64,000 bases of DNA from Holophagae bacterium. Its GTDB lineage: Bacteria; Acidobacteriota; Holophagae; Acanthopleuribacterales; Acanthopleuribacteraceae. The notes beneath the pieces were generated by a model. The model was given only the letters and a program-made list of their open reading frames with translations. It was not told the origin of the DNA and ran no database searches. The translations under genes were made by a program, and so were the position numbers. The stretch spans positions 248,001-312,000 of the forward strand of contig JAJCXM010000038.1 in NCBI GenBank assembly GCA_029263455.1. The letters run 5' to 3'. Within the stretch, counting starts at the first letter, position 1, and each line of letters opens with the position of its first letter. This document shows, in pieces, positions 1 through 9,483 of this stretch.

Positions 1-478
1 GCGACTGATCGGCATCGATCTGCAACATCACAGCAGCCAATTCCACTTGCGCGGCGACCAGCTGTGGATCGTCTTCTAACAGGGCTGTTAGCATTTGCTT
101 TGCTTGTTCATAGTTTCCGTCACGTCGTTGCTCGGCGGCTTGGCAGAGTCGCTCTTTCAGTGGATTGGGTAGGTGTTCCTCGAGCCAAGCCAAAACGCTG
201 CTCTTTGGCAAAGACCCGGTGAATTCTGCCGCTACTTCTCCCTTAACAACCAGTTTGACTGCTGGAATTCCAGCCACGCGATATTTCGACGCCACGTCAG
301 GTTGTTGGTCCGTATCGATTTTTACCAGACGAAAACGGCCGTTGCTTTCAGCTTCAACCTGGTCGAGCACGGGACCCAACGTGCGGCAGGGTCCGCACCA
401 AGGTGCCCAGAAGTCAACTAGAATCGGGGTATGATGACTCGCTTCGAGTACGTCTTTCTCGAGGTCGATAACGCTCAT
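1..478 (-). CDS. Thioredoxin-domain protein with TPR-like tail (CnoX/YbbN-like), 3' end outside window
   Basis: Reading the minus strand from the ATG at 478-476 gives MSVIDLEKDVLEASHH, then a thioredoxin fold with the active-site motif WCGPC around residue 31 and the cis-Pro region GIPAVKL. After the thioredoxin domain the sequence continues into a helical stretch (LCQAAEQRRDGNYEQAKQML) typical of the TPR-like tail of CnoX/YbbN co-chaperones. Those proteins bind unfolded or oxidised clients in the cytoplasm and can hand them to chaperones. A GGAGTGAAA sequence lies directly before the ATG. The gene runs off the left edge, so the full tail is unseen. It is transcribed divergently from signal peptidase I. 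A plain thioredoxin is less likely because coding continues about 50 residues past the domain. Confidence 0.85.
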   Translation of the reverse strand, partial: MSVIDLEKDVLEASHHTPILVDFWAPWCGPCRTLGPVLDQVEAESNGRFRLVKIDTDQQPDVASKYRVAGIPAVKLVVKGEVAAEFTGSLPKSSVLAWLEEHLPNPLKERLCQAAEQRRDGNYEQAKQMLTALLEDDPQLVAAQVELAAVMLQIDADQS

Positions 479-583
479 TTTCACTCCAGATGGCCCAAAA
501 AGAGGTCTAAGCATACAAGAAAAAAGAGCCATTCCCAAAACCTAGGGCCATCGGCTTACGTTTTTGATAGAATGACTTGTGTT

Positions 584-1144
584 ATGGAACCTCCTATCCG
601 GCGCCCAAATTTTGTAAAGAGGGTGCAACCTCGATCCTGGTTGCCTCAACGCGGCCTCGTTCTGTGCGCCTTGCTCTGGATTGGTATGACACTGGGATTC
701 CAGTTATCGTATGTGGAAGGCATGTCGATGGCTCATACGCTAGAAGATGGCGATCATCTATTGTTAGATCGTTTTAGTGTCAGACTTTCAGCCCTACAGC
801 ACGGAGACATTATCGTGTTCACATCTTATCGGCAGCCAGGCGAGCGATTCGTTAAGCGAGTCATCGCACTACCTGGCGAATCGGTGGAAATTCGGCAGGG
901 CCGGGTTTTTGTTAATGACGTAGCGGTACTTGACGAGTTTAGTTCGGCAACCGACCATTCAACTTTCTCTAGGCAGGCCGTACCAGCTGGATGTGCGTTT
1001 GTCTTAGGTGACAATCGCGCCAATAGCGAAGACTCTCGTGTTTGGGGCGCCATTCCAATGGATCAAATCGAGGGAGTAGCCAGATTCAGGTTTTGGCCTT
1101 TTAGCCGCCTTGGTTTTGTTAACGAAGAACCATCTGAAGGTTGA
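584..1144 (+). CDS. lepB: Signal peptidase I
   Basis: This is a type I signal peptidase (S26A), a membrane serine/lysine protease that removes signal peptides from Sec- and Tat-exported proteins. From the ATG at 584 the protein is 186 aa, with one N-terminal membrane segment (about residues 24-42), the Ser box EGMSMAHTL (catalytic Ser48), the Lys box ERFVKRVIALPGE (Lys91), and the late box VLGDNRANSEDSRVWG. The short length and single TM fit the compact form of the family. An upstream in-frame ATG at 572 is also possible. Starts at or before 476 would overlap the divergent thioredoxin gene and are unlikely. No clear Shine-Dalgarno precedes either candidate. Confidence 0.93.
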   Translation: MEPPIRRPNFVKRVQPRSWLPQRGLVLCALLWIGMTLGFQLSYVEGMSMAHTLEDGDHLLLDRFSVRLSALQHGDIIVFTSYRQPGERFVKRVIALPGESVEIRQGRVFVNDVAVLDEFSSATDHSTFSRQAVPAGCAFVLGDNRANSEDSRVWGAIPMDQIEGVARFRFWPFSRLGFVNEEPSEG

Positions 1145-1159
1145 TTAAGTTATCTGCCT

Positions 1160-1861
1160 TTAGATGATCCATTGGTAGCCAATCCATAAGATCGCCAGGT
1201 CTACACAAACGTGACTTAACCATGATGCCCAAAGTGATTTCGTCCGTTCAAATAATTGCGACCATGACCAACCTGCAAAGGCTACAGACATACCCATAAC
1301 CACTGCAATCACAGGATTGAAGAAAACCCAAAGAACGACCACGTGGTGAGCGGCAAATGCGAAGGCTGCCCAAAGGTGAGATTTGCGTCGTGATGTGACA
1401 CGTCGTAGCCCGCCCCACACGAACCAACGCCAATAAATTTCTTCGATTCCTGAATGGATAAAGGCTAGAAAGAAGCCAAAGAGCCAATAGCGGTCGGCTA
1501 TGCCTAGTTCCGTTACCTGTCGCTGAATGTGTACGTGGTATTGGGAGAATTGGCTTCCGACCATTCGTTCCAAACCGATGATGAGTAGCGAAGCCACGAC
1601 CCCAGTTCCAAGACCCAAAACAAGGTCGATTCGAGTCACAACCATTTTCGGTAACGGCAATTCGCGTTTAATGATTAGGAAGCAAACAATGAAAGGCCAA
1701 AGCAGGGTAAACAGTTTTGTTCCTGTATAAATGACCTGAGAGATGCCAGCAGGAAGTAAACCCGTAAAGTAGAGTAGGGCACCAAATGTGGGTAGAACCA
1801 TGGCCGGAACAATGACCCACAACCAGCGGGCTGGTTTTGTTTTCATGCTCTGTTCTATCAT
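1160..1861 (-). CDS. CPBP family intramembrane metalloprotease
   Basis: A multi-pass membrane protein of the CPBP/Abi (Rce1-like) family. The hallmark motifs appear in order: EEIYWRW (EExxxR type), an FAAHH motif in the next helix, and SHVCVDL in the last third. These supply the predicted metal-binding and catalytic residues inside the membrane. Family members process prenylated or membrane peptides, or act in bacteriocin immunity; the substrate here is unknown. At least six hydrophobic segments are visible. I chose the ATG at 1861. A TTG at 1894 would overlap the divergent gene at 1884, and a second ATG lies at 1846. There is no good ribosome binding site for any of them. Confidence 0.82.
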   Translation of the reverse strand: MIEQSMKTKPARWLWVIVPAMVLPTFGALLYFTGLLPAGISQVIYTGTKLFTLLWPFIVCFLIIKRELPLPKMVVTRIDLVLGLGTGVVASLLIIGLERMVGSQFSQYHVHIQRQVTELGIADRYWLFGFFLAFIHSGIEEIYWRWFVWGGLRRVTSRRKSHLWAAFAFAAHHVVVLWVFFNPVIAVVMGMSVAFAGWSWSQLFERTKSLWASWLSHVCVDLAILWIGYQWII

Positions 1862-1883
1862 AACTCGCGTTGGAGACAGATGA

Positions 1884-2540
1884 ATGCAACTCAAACTTGC
1901 CGAACTAACAGCGACCGAGATCGAGCGTTACACCTATATAAAATCATTCCAGAACAATAGGCTGCAAGAAACTTATGATGATTTCTTGCAACAACCTGAA
2001 TGGCATGGTGTCTGCCAATTCTTCTTTGGACGCATCTACAACACTGACGATACGCAAGCCAGAGATGATGGCCTGGCTAGGCTACATCAAAGAGTGCAAC
2101 GCGTTATTGGGGGGGAGGTCGTTATATGCATGGGATCTATTATTGAACTACAGCAACTGACCATTAAATTGGATCTGCAACTTCTGGCTAACCTGAGCCA
2201 ATTGCAAGCGCCTCGTAAATTTAGAACCGAAACATACGAGCAGGCATATGCCGCTGGCGCTAATTATGCGGCTCGCTGCTTGCAAATCGATTTAATCGCC
2301 AAGTCACTGCGATTGGGTTTCGATTTGTTTCAGCGTTTTGGAATAGGTCTTGCTTTGGGGAGCTTGCACGCTTTTCAACGTTTGAGAGGGGACGCCGCCG
2401 TAAGCGGCTTCCTTATGGAAGCTTACGAAATAATGAGCCGATTGAAACAAGTCGAACCCTTGGCCGTAGCCATTGAGCAACGTGAAATGACTCGGTTGGA
2501 TCGTATTTTCAGCAATGTTTCAAATGGCCGTAACATTTGA
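1884..2540 (+). CDS. Uncharacterised soluble helical protein, FFLEELY-motif-like
   Basis: A 218-aa, mostly helical, soluble protein with no signal peptide or membrane segment. Near residue 46 it has CQFFFGRIYNTDDTQARDDG. This resembles the FFLEELY motif, followed by a short Asp-rich turn, found in a family of uncharacterised proteobacterial proteins, so I suggest membership with moderate confidence. The function of that family is not known to me. The gene is divergent from the CPBP protease, with starts nearly touching, and ends 45 nt before the M16 protease start, so it may be cotranscribed with the protease. Confidence 0.6.
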   Translation: MQLKLAELTATEIERYTYIKSFQNNRLQETYDDFLQQPEWHGVCQFFFGRIYNTDDTQARDDGLARLHQRVQRVIGGEVVICMGSIIELQQLTIKLDLQLLANLSQLQAPRKFRTETYEQAYAAGANYAARCLQIDLIAKSLRLGFDLFQRFGIGLALGSLHAFQRLRGDAAVSGFLMEAYEIMSRLKQVEPLAVAIEQREMTRLDRIFSNVSNGRNI

Positions 2541-2585
2541 CTGTTTATGATAAGCTGCGCGAATTCGTTTTTTGGAGGAAGTCTA

Positions 2586-5393
2586 ATGTTGTTCGTTAAA
2601 TCCTGGTGTCTTGCCCTGGTTACACTGTCCAGCCTGATGGCAGGGGATGCGCCATATGAAGTTTATGATCCAGCTGTTAAAGTCGGCCGGCTCGACAACG
2701 GCATGACTTATTACATTAGGGCTAATTCGCGACCGGAAAAACGTCTTGAATTACGCTTGATGGTAAATGCGGGATCGATTCTCGAGGACGATGACCAACT
2801 TGGCTTTGCTCATTTTCTGGAGCACATGGCATTTAATGGGACGGAACATTTTGAGAAGGCCGCATTAGTCGACTATTTGGAGTCAATAGGTGTGCGATTT
2901 GGTGCCCACCTCAATGCGTTTACGTCGTTTGACATGACCGCCTATATGTTGCAGGTACCTACAGACAATCAAGAGCAACTGGAAAAAGGACTGCTCATAC
3001 TTAGTGACTGGGCATCGCGCGTCAGCCTTCATACCGATGAAATCGACTTGGAACGTGGCGTCGTTATGGAAGAATGGCGCCGTGGCCAAGGTGCCAACGA
3101 ACGTATATTGAAGAAACAATTCCCGATCATGTTGCAAGGGTCGCATTACGCGAAGCGCAACCCTATCGGAACCCCGGAGATACTCCAGAAGGGGTCACCT
3201 GACGCGCTGCGGCGTTTTTATAAAGATTGGTATCGACCGGAGCTGATGGCCGTGGTCGCTGTGGGTGATTTTGAGATCGAGTCCATGGAGAAACAAATTC
3301 GTGAACTGTTCTCAAAAATCCCCAAATCTGAGAACCCTCGCGAACGGCTTGAATACGACATTCCCTTTCATGAGGAAACACTCTTTAGCATCGCCACCGA
3401 TCCCGAGCTGACTCATGGTGCGATTTCAGTTATGTACAAACACGAACCTCAAAAACGCGAGAAAATCGAAAACATGCGTCGGGAGCTTAAGGAAAGCATG
3501 TTTTTTGGCATGTTTAACCAACGCCTGCAGGAACGGGCACGTCAAGCGCCGCCGCCGTTCTTGTATGGCTACGCTAGCGAATTGAACTTTGTGCGTTCTA
3601 TCGGTGGCTTCACATTGAACGTTTTCTCTGCACCAGATCAAATTGAAACCGCCTTAGCAGCAGTGCTCGAAGAAGCGCGACGTGTGCAGTTACATGGATT
3701 TACGGCCACGGAAGTTGAGAGACAAAAACAAGATCAGCTGAGATCTTTGGATAAAGCATATGAGGAACGAGACAAAACCGAATCTGGTTCCTACGCGGTT
3801 GCATACATGTTCCATTACCTCGAAGGAGGGCCGATCGTTGGCATCGAGAAGCGACGGGAGTTAGTTAATTCTTGGATCAATGATATTGCGGTGGAGGAAA
3901 TCAACGGTTTAGTCGAATACTGGATGCGTGATGAGAACCGTGTCATTACGGTAAGTCTTCCCGAAAAAGAAGGGGTCGAGGTGCCTACGGAGCAAACATT
4001 GGCCTCTGTTTTCGAGCGCATATCTAAGGCGGAAGTGGTCGCGTTTGAAGACGATGTGTCAAGCGAACCATTGATGGCCAAACCGCCTGTAGCTGGAACA
4101 ATCGTTGCCGAACACACCTACGAAGAAGTAGGCGTAACCCATTGGAAACTTAGTAACGGGATTGACGTCTATGTCAAACCGACAGATTTCAAAAACGATG
4201 AAGTCATTTTCACAAGTTTTCGTAACGGCGGTCATAGCTTAGTGAGCGATGACGCGTTTGGGTCTGCTGTGTATGCGGATGGCTTAATTGAGGAATCGGG
4301 TATCGCGAACTTCTCAATTATTCAGTTAGAAAAGATGATGGCCGGACAAGTGGTTTCTGTCTCCCCCTATATCAATGAAATTACGGAGGGTGTTAACGGG
4401 AACGCCTCACCCAAAGACATGGAAACAGCGATGCAGCTGATTCACCTGAGTTTCACTTCGCCCAGACGCGATGAAGCGGCTTTTTCTTCTTTGCAGGCGA
4501 AAATAGCTTCCAGCGTAGAGAACCGTCTTGCGCGTCCTGAAACGAGGTATCGCGATCAATTAACCAAGCTATTAACCCAGGACCATCCACGGAAGCGACC
4601 GCCTACAAAGGAAGCGATTGATAAGATTGATCTCGACACCGCCTTAAACTTCTATAAATCGCGATTTGAGAATGCGGATGGCTTCACCTTCAGTTTTGTT
4701 GGGAACTTAGAACTTGAGTCTTTTAAAAGCCTTGTGACGACTTATCTGGCCTCACTGCCAGGGAAGCCTGCCGAGTGGAAGTTCAATGATATTGGCGTTT
4801 ATCCACCTAAGGGGAAAATTACCGAAGTCGTTAAGGCTGGCAAGGAGCCCAAGAGTCAGGTGGCCATGATTTCGTCGGCTTCTAAAGAGTGGTCGGCATC
4901 GGCTAGTGATGAGTTGAAAGTGGCCATTGATGTCTTAAATCTCATGTTGAGAGAAAAACTTCGCGAAGAGATGAGCGGTGTTTACTCTGTTTATGCCTAT
5001 AGTCAAATTGACCGCGACCCTCACGGTAAATATACATTTGGCATCATGTTCAGTTGCGACCCCGACCGTGCAGAAGAACTGATCGCTGCGGCTAATGCTC
5101 AGGTCGACGATCTGCGCATCAATGGTCCTTCGCAGAAGAACTTGGACAAGATCAAAGAAATAATGCGCCGTTCACGGGAAACCGACCTTAAGGAAAATCG
5201 TTTTTGGCTCAATGGCATCACGCGTTGCGTGCGTTACGGAACACCTATAAACGAGTTGGTCGTAAGCGAGGCTTGGATTGACGGGGTAAATGCCGAGATG
5301 GTGAAACGGGTTTCCGAAACTTATCTGAGTCGTGAAAACCAACTGACAGTGATTATGCAACCCGAGGAAAGCGATTCAAAGGGCGAGAATTAG
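2586..5393 (+). CDS. M16 family zinc metallopeptidase (pitrilysin/PqqL-like), exported
   Basis: A 935-aa periplasmic or secreted insulinase-family protease. The ATG at 2586 follows a strong TTTGGAGGAAG ribosome site and begins a signal peptide (KSWCLALVTLSSLMAG). The inverted zinc motif HFLEH places His76, Glu79 and His80, and the following MAFNGTEHF and later GVVMEEWRR supply the usual downstream glutamate. Two M16 halves follow: an active N-terminal half, and a C-terminal half from about residue 510 that lacks HxxEH, as in PqqL-type single-chain enzymes. Such enzymes cleave peptides inside a closing chamber. The role here is probably peptide degradation in the envelope. An earlier in-frame ATG at 2547 lacks a ribosome site. 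Confidence 0.93.
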   Translation: MLFVKSWCLALVTLSSLMAGDAPYEVYDPAVKVGRLDNGMTYYIRANSRPEKRLELRLMVNAGSILEDDDQLGFAHFLEHMAFNGTEHFEKAALVDYLESIGVRFGAHLNAFTSFDMTAYMLQVPTDNQEQLEKGLLILSDWASRVSLHTDEIDLERGVVMEEWRRGQGANERILKKQFPIMLQGSHYAKRNPIGTPEILQKGSPDALRRFYKDWYRPELMAVVAVGDFEIESMEKQIRELFSKIPKSENPRERLEYDIPFHEETLFSIATDPELTHGAISVMYKHEPQKREKIENMRRELKESMFFGMFNQRLQERARQAPPPFLYGYASELNFVRSIGGFTLNVFSAPDQIETALAAVLEEARRVQLHGFTATEVERQKQDQLRSLDKAYEERDKTESGSYAVAYMFHYLEGGPIVGIEKRRELVNSWINDIAVEEINGLVEYWMRDENRVITVSLPEKEGVEVPTEQTLASVFERISKAEVVAFEDDVSSEPLMAKPPVAGTIVAEHTYEEVGVTHWKLSNGIDVYVKPTDFKNDEVIFTSFRNGGHSLVSDDAFGSAVYADGLIEESGIANFSIIQLEKMMAGQVVSVSPYINEITEGVNGNASPKDMETAMQLIHLSFTSPRRDEAAFSSLQAKIASSVENRLARPETRYRDQLTKLLTQDHPRKRPPTKEAIDKIDLDTALNFYKSRFENADGFTFSFVGNLELESFKSLVTTYLASLPGKPAEWKFNDIGVYPPKGKITEVVKAGKEPKSQVAMISSASKEWSASASDELKVAIDVLNLMLREKLREEMSGVYSVYAYSQIDRDPHGKYTFGIMFSCDPDRAEELIAAANAQVDDLRINGPSQKNLDKIKEIMRRSRETDLKENRFWLNGITRCVRYGTPINELVVSEAWIDGVNAEMVKRVSETYLSRENQLTVIMQPEESDSKGEN

Positions 5394-5417
5394 ATCAAAG
5401 CCCAGAAGAGTTGAATG

Positions 5418-5449
5418 GGCAGCCTGTTTCCAGTAGGTAACAGGCTGCC
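5418..5449. terminator. Strong inverted repeat after the M16 protease gene, terminator-like without U-tract
   Basis: GGCAGCCTGTT (5418-5428) pairs perfectly with AACAGGCTGCC (5439-5449) around a 10-nt loop, 25 nt downstream of the protease stop codon. The 11-bp GC-rich stem is what one expects of an intrinsic terminator, but no T-run follows. It could be a U-tract-independent terminator or an mRNA 3'-end stabiliser. Confidence 0.5.
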
Positions 5450-5799
5450 AATACTTGTCCACTGAAGCCTAAAAGCAGAGCCTAGGATTCGGTAGGTTTG
5501 GGACGGCTTTAAGGATAATATTTTAGTTACTCCACGCTTGTCATTTGCGGATTTTAATACTATTATTAGGCCATCCTTCACCGATCGATAGAATCTGAGT
5601 GAACCAAGAGTCATCTTTTGTCATTCTCATCTGCTGATAAGAACGTCGCCCAACTTTATTGGGCCGTTTCGACTCTGAATTGCACGCTCATGTCCCCAAA
5701 ACGAGATAGGATCGAGCGCTGTCAACGGGTGACCGGTTCGGCGATTAGGTGGAGAAAGTTTGTAATGGCTGTTAGCTGCCACTTCATAAGGAGGATGGT
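5450..5799. other. Long intergenic region before the Asp-box gene
   Basis: About 350 nt with no convincing gene. The short reading frames on either strand have no ribosome site or family likeness. It contains a small hairpin, GCCCAA(5648-5653)-CTTTA-TTGGGC(5659-5664), and ends with the AAGGAGG ribosome site (5788-5794) of the next gene. I could not match the conserved core of a c-di-GMP, cobalamin or other common riboswitch. A promoter for the downstream secreted protein must lie here, but I cannot fix it. Confidence 0.4.
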
Positions 5800-8304
5800 T
5801 TGAATCCTACTGCTGGTCCAGGAATTAAGATCCTAAAAATATGGCTGGCCATATCGATTGCGTGTTTGTTCTCCCTGTCGCCTAGTTTAGGGCAATCAAC
5901 AACAAAGATTAGTGATGGCCAAAAACCGTTAGAGACGGGAACGCCAGGTCAAATCGTGCCGAGATGGAAGCCCCTTTCTGAATTTCAGAAAGAGGAAAAG
6001 GCGAGCCGTTTGATTGGTGGTTCATACTCCGGTTCTGGGCCAGGCCCGGCGACGGGTGGCCAAGTAGAAGGCATGGGCGCGCAATCAAGCCCGGTGACGG
6101 GAGCGGTTGAGGCTTTTGCCATTCATCCTACCGATCCTGCCCAAATATGGATCGCGGCTATAAACGGCGGTATCTTTTACTCAAGCGACGCTACTGCAGC
6201 GAGTCCCACTTGGACGGCTCAGGGCGACGCATTTTCATCGATGTCCATGGCTGCAATCGAATTGGATCCGACAGATACGACGGACCCGCGTACGCTGGTG
6301 GCGGGTGTAGGACGCCGAAGTTCATTTGGGGCCAGAGGAGGCGCCGCAACAGGCGTTCTTAGAACGATGGATGGCGGCACCACTTGGACGCAGTTACCTG
6401 GCATGGCTGGTCGTCAAATTAGTGGCTTGGCCGCACGAGGCCCGACCATCGTAGCCTCGGTCAATACAGCGGACAGCTTTTTCTTTTCAGAAGTCGGGAT
6501 TTTCCGCTCGACGGATACCGGTGCGACTTGGACACAAATCAATGCGGCAGGCGGAGCAGGCACTGGATTACCCTTAGGTCTTTGTTTCGACTTGGCATCG
6601 GACCCAACGGATGCAACACGGTTATTTACGGTTATTTCATCCCCAGCTGTCGCTGGAAGCCAAGGAATCTACCGTAGCACCGATACCGGCGCCACTTGGA
6701 CCAAAGTGAGTAATATGGCCATGGACACCGATATCGCCTTGACATCACGCGTTGAGATCGCGGTCGGTAATGCGGGTGGCGCGACAGCCAACGTGTTTGT
6801 CGCCATCGTGAGTAGCGGCGCCTTATCTGGTCTTCATCTATCAAGTGACGCTGGTGGCACCTTCACGGCACTAGATTTACCTATGACCACCGAAGTGGGT
6901 GGTGCTGGTGGCATGGTTGGTATTCATCCAGGCACGCAGGGTGGCATCCATCTTTCATTAGCGGCGCACCCGACTGACCACGACGTTTGTTTTATTGGCG
7001 GCGATCGTCAACCGCGCGGTTTCATGGATCTAGGAAGCTTTCCAAATTCCATTGGCGCCGCTGATTTTTCCGCGCGACTCTTTCGTGTCGATGGCGGTGC
7101 CTTGGCTGGCTCTCAAGCGAGTCATATCACGCATTCAAATACGGCAGGCGGTTCTGCACCGCACGCAGACTCTAGAGAAATGCATTTTGATAGCAATGGT
7201 GACCTCGTGGAGTCGGATGACGGCGGTATCTACAGACACAGTGATCCTGATCTAACCACCGGTGACTGGGCTTCGCTCAATGGGGACCTGCCCGTCAACG
7301 AACAACACAATATGGCCTATGACTCTGTGGCGGATATCATTTTCTCAGGGAATCAAGACACGGGAACAACGGGTCAATCAAGCACGGGCTCAGCAACCTG
7401 GACATCGTATCTCACCGCTGACGGGGGGGACGTGGTCGTCGGACTTGGCGACACGATTGCTACAAACTCGATGCGCTATCATAGTTTCCAGTTTCTTAGC
7501 TCATTAAGGCGACGCGAATTTACTAGCGCCAATGCAATCGTCGGCACAACCACTCTAACTTTGACTCCGCTTGGTGGCGCTCCCCCCGTGTCGGCTCAGT
7601 TCTTCACGCCATTGGCCGTTAATGGGGCTGATCCTTTGCGAATCATCATTGGGGCCAGCAATGGCGTTTACGAGAGTGCGGATCGTGGCGCGTCGGTGTC
7701 ACTAATATCGGCTTTAGTCGTGAACTCATCGGGACGAGACCCCATCGCCTATGGCACGGCAGGCAACAATGATGTGCTTTATTTTGGTAGCGATGACGAT
7801 GTGTTTGTGCGCACAGCTGCACCGCCAACGGCGCCCGCTTTGTCTGCGGCTTATGCCGCTATGTCCGGCACTTCAGGCGACACCGTTGTGGGAATAGTGG
7901 TCGATCCCGCTGATGCCATGACGGCGTTTGTCATTGATACGGATCAGGTTTTTCAAACAACCGATGCCGGCGCTTCGTGGACCGAAATAACCGACAATCT
8001 GTTTAGCAGTTTTTCACCGGGTACATTGCGGTCGATCGAATACCTAAACGGAATGGTAGGCAAGGACGGTTTGGCCGTCGGTGCCAATGTTGGTGTCTAC
8101 GTCGCCCTCGAAACAGCGGCGGGAACACCTTTCACGGTTTGGGACACGTTGGGAACCGACCTGCCTAATGCGCCTGTCTTTGATTTGAGTTTCAGTAACT
8201 CGGATGACACCTTGGTAGCTGGCACATTGGGACGAGGTTCCTTTGTACTTACACCCGTTATTAGCTTGCTGCCTGTTGAGCTAATGAATTATGAAATTGA
8301 GTAA
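5800..8304 (+). CDS. Secreted Asp-box (BNR/sortilin-like) beta-propeller protein
   Basis: An 834-aa exported protein starting at TTG 5800, five bases after a perfect AAGGAGG. A signal peptide covers about residues 10-32 (IWLAISIACLFSLSPSLGQS). The body contains at least five clear Asp-box repeats of the S/T-x-D-x-G-x-x-W type, for example RTMDGGTTW, RSTDTGATW (twice) and QTTDAGASW, plus weaker ones. This predicts one or more sialidase/sortilin-like propellers. Such proteins can be glycoside hydrolases or binding scaffolds, and I see no catalytic set that decides. The C-terminus ends LLPVELMNYEIE, a short LPVEL tail resembling those just before sorting domains in some phyla. The PQQ gene follows 16 nt after the stop. 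Confidence 0.8.
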   Translation: MNPTAGPGIKILKIWLAISIACLFSLSPSLGQSTTKISDGQKPLETGTPGQIVPRWKPLSEFQKEEKASRLIGGSYSGSGPGPATGGQVEGMGAQSSPVTGAVEAFAIHPTDPAQIWIAAINGGIFYSSDATAASPTWTAQGDAFSSMSMAAIELDPTDTTDPRTLVAGVGRRSSFGARGGAATGVLRTMDGGTTWTQLPGMAGRQISGLAARGPTIVASVNTADSFFFSEVGIFRSTDTGATWTQINAAGGAGTGLPLGLCFDLASDPTDATRLFTVISSPAVAGSQGIYRSTDTGATWTKVSNMAMDTDIALTSRVEIAVGNAGGATANVFVAIVSSGALSGLHLSSDAGGTFTALDLPMTTEVGGAGGMVGIHPGTQGGIHLSLAAHPTDHDVCFIGGDRQPRGFMDLGSFPNSIGAADFSARLFRVDGGALAGSQASHITHSNTAGGSAPHADSREMHFDSNGDLVESDDGGIYRHSDPDLTTGDWASLNGDLPVNEQHNMAYDSVADIIFSGNQDTGTTGQSSTGSATWTSYLTADGGDVVVGLGDTIATNSMRYHSFQFLSSLRRREFTSANAIVGTTTLTLTPLGGAPPVSAQFFTPLAVNGADPLRIIIGASNGVYESADRGASVSLISALVVNSSGRDPIAYGTAGNNDVLYFGSDDDVFVRTAAPPTAPALSAAYAAMSGTSGDTVVGIVVDPADAMTAFVIDTDQVFQTTDAGASWTEITDNLFSSFSPGTLRSIEYLNGMVGKDGLAVGANVGVYVALETAAGTPFTVWDTLGTDLPNAPVFDLSFSNSDDTLVAGTLGRGSFVLTPVISLLPVELMNYEIE

Positions 8305-8320
8305 AGGAAAGGAGAACTCT

Positions 8321-9433
8321 ATGTTGAAGAAAGCAGCACTTTTCACGCTTCCTTGGCTCATGACCTGGGTCCTCGCAGCGCCGCAGCTTACAGAAAGTCA
8401 ACTTGCACGTACAAACGCGTCTTTTGAACTCCAACAAGGCGTCGTCGTGGATCCGTCGTCCTCCTCGATATTTGTCATGGGTGCCAATGGCGGCGTCGAT
8501 GCCTTATCGACGGTTACAGGGGACTTGCTTTGGCGTTATCAAGATGCCGCTCAACCCCTTGGTATTTATGGGGATTTGCTGGTAGCACGCGTTGAGTCGT
8601 CTCAGAATATCTTGGAATTGGTCTTAATCGACCCGGCCGAAGGTAATCTCGTCAATCAATCCACCATAAAAATCTCTCTGCCAGCCGATGTATTCACACA
8701 TATCAACGATGGCATGGGACGTCGTTTTACGGCCAATTCTCATTTCATCAACGATTCGTTCTTTGTCGATTGGAACTACAGTGAACGTTTGATCCAAGGT
8801 TTTTCGCCGGCGGAAGGGAGCCCGACAGAACTAGTTTCTGACGGCGCTTACGTGATTGATTTTGACCAGAACCAAGCTAGCCCCACAGGCAGTGGCGATC
8901 TACCCGTTAATCCGGCTGAAGTGCTTCCAACATCTGTCGCAAACTGGTTGGCAGCGAATAAGCCGTCCGTTGCGCCAATTAGGACGGGCCAAATCTTTGC
9001 GGCAACTTTTATTACCGGTACGGCTCCGCAGCTTCGCGCTGTGTTAAAGAGATGGGACGCAGCAACGGGTCAGGAATTGGCTGATGTGGTTCTGATTGAC
9101 CGCAGGCAAATTCTTCACTATGCGTCCGCCGATCGACAATCGATACTGATTACGACACGAAATCAGGCTGGCACCGGCGGCCAATACAAATGGGATTTAT
9201 TCGCCACTGAAAATGGCGAGTCACAAGGCTCTATCTTGGATGAATTCTCGCTTGGTGCATTCTTCATCGCAGACAATCTTGTGGTCGTTACTACGCCAGC
9301 CTATGCTCGCGTTGAGAATGGTCAGATGGTTGAATACCCAACGCGTTTACGCGCCATTCAACTTGATACCAGCACATTGGTCTGGGACTATCCCATACGC
9401 GATACCTCGTTTCAAGGTCCTTTTCCTCCCTAA
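8321..9433 (+). CDS. Exported PQQ-like beta-propeller repeat protein
   Basis: A 370-aa protein starting at ATG 8321 behind AAAGGAGAAC, with a signal peptide (AALFTLPWLMTWVLAAP). It has repeats of the BamB/PQQ propeller type, for example GVDALSTVTGDLLWRY near residue 50 and LRAIQLDTSTLVWDY near the C-terminus. This family provides binding platforms in the envelope, and no enzyme activity is implied. It ends naturally with DTSFQGPFPP. It sits directly downstream of the Asp-box protein and is probably cotranscribed, so both may be presented on the cell surface. The in-frame ATG at 8291 lies inside the end of the previous gene and has no ribosome site. Confidence 0.78.
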   Translation: MLKKAALFTLPWLMTWVLAAPQLTESQLARTNASFELQQGVVVDPSSSSIFVMGANGGVDALSTVTGDLLWRYQDAAQPLGIYGDLLVARVESSQNILELVLIDPAEGNLVNQSTIKISLPADVFTHINDGMGRRFTANSHFINDSFFVDWNYSERLIQGFSPAEGSPTELVSDGAYVIDFDQNQASPTGSGDLPVNPAEVLPTSVANWLAANKPSVAPIRTGQIFAATFITGTAPQLRAVLKRWDAATGQELADVVLIDRRQILHYASADRQSILITTRNQAGTGGQYKWDLFATENGESQGSILDEFSLGAFFIADNLVVVTTPAYARVENGQMVEYPTRLRAIQLDTSTLVWDYPIRDTSFQGPFPP

Positions 9434-9450
9434 CGGCAACGTCCAATTTA

Positions 9451-9483
9451 GGTCAACTCCTGGGATATGCCTTGGAGTTGGCC
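9451..9483. terminator. Inverted repeat between convergent genes, possible terminator
   Basis: GGTCAACTCC (9451-9460) pairs with GGAGTTGGCC (9474-9483), a 10-bp stem with one G-U pair and a 13-nt loop. It lies between the PQQ gene end and the convergent DprE2-like gene end. As at 5418-5449, no T-run follows, so its role as a terminator is inferred from position. Confidence 0.45.

Noticed and set aside
5450-5799. Riboswitch in the long gap before the Asp-box gene
   Set aside because: No conserved core of the c-di-GMP, cobalamin or other classes I know could be matched; only a small hairpin is present.
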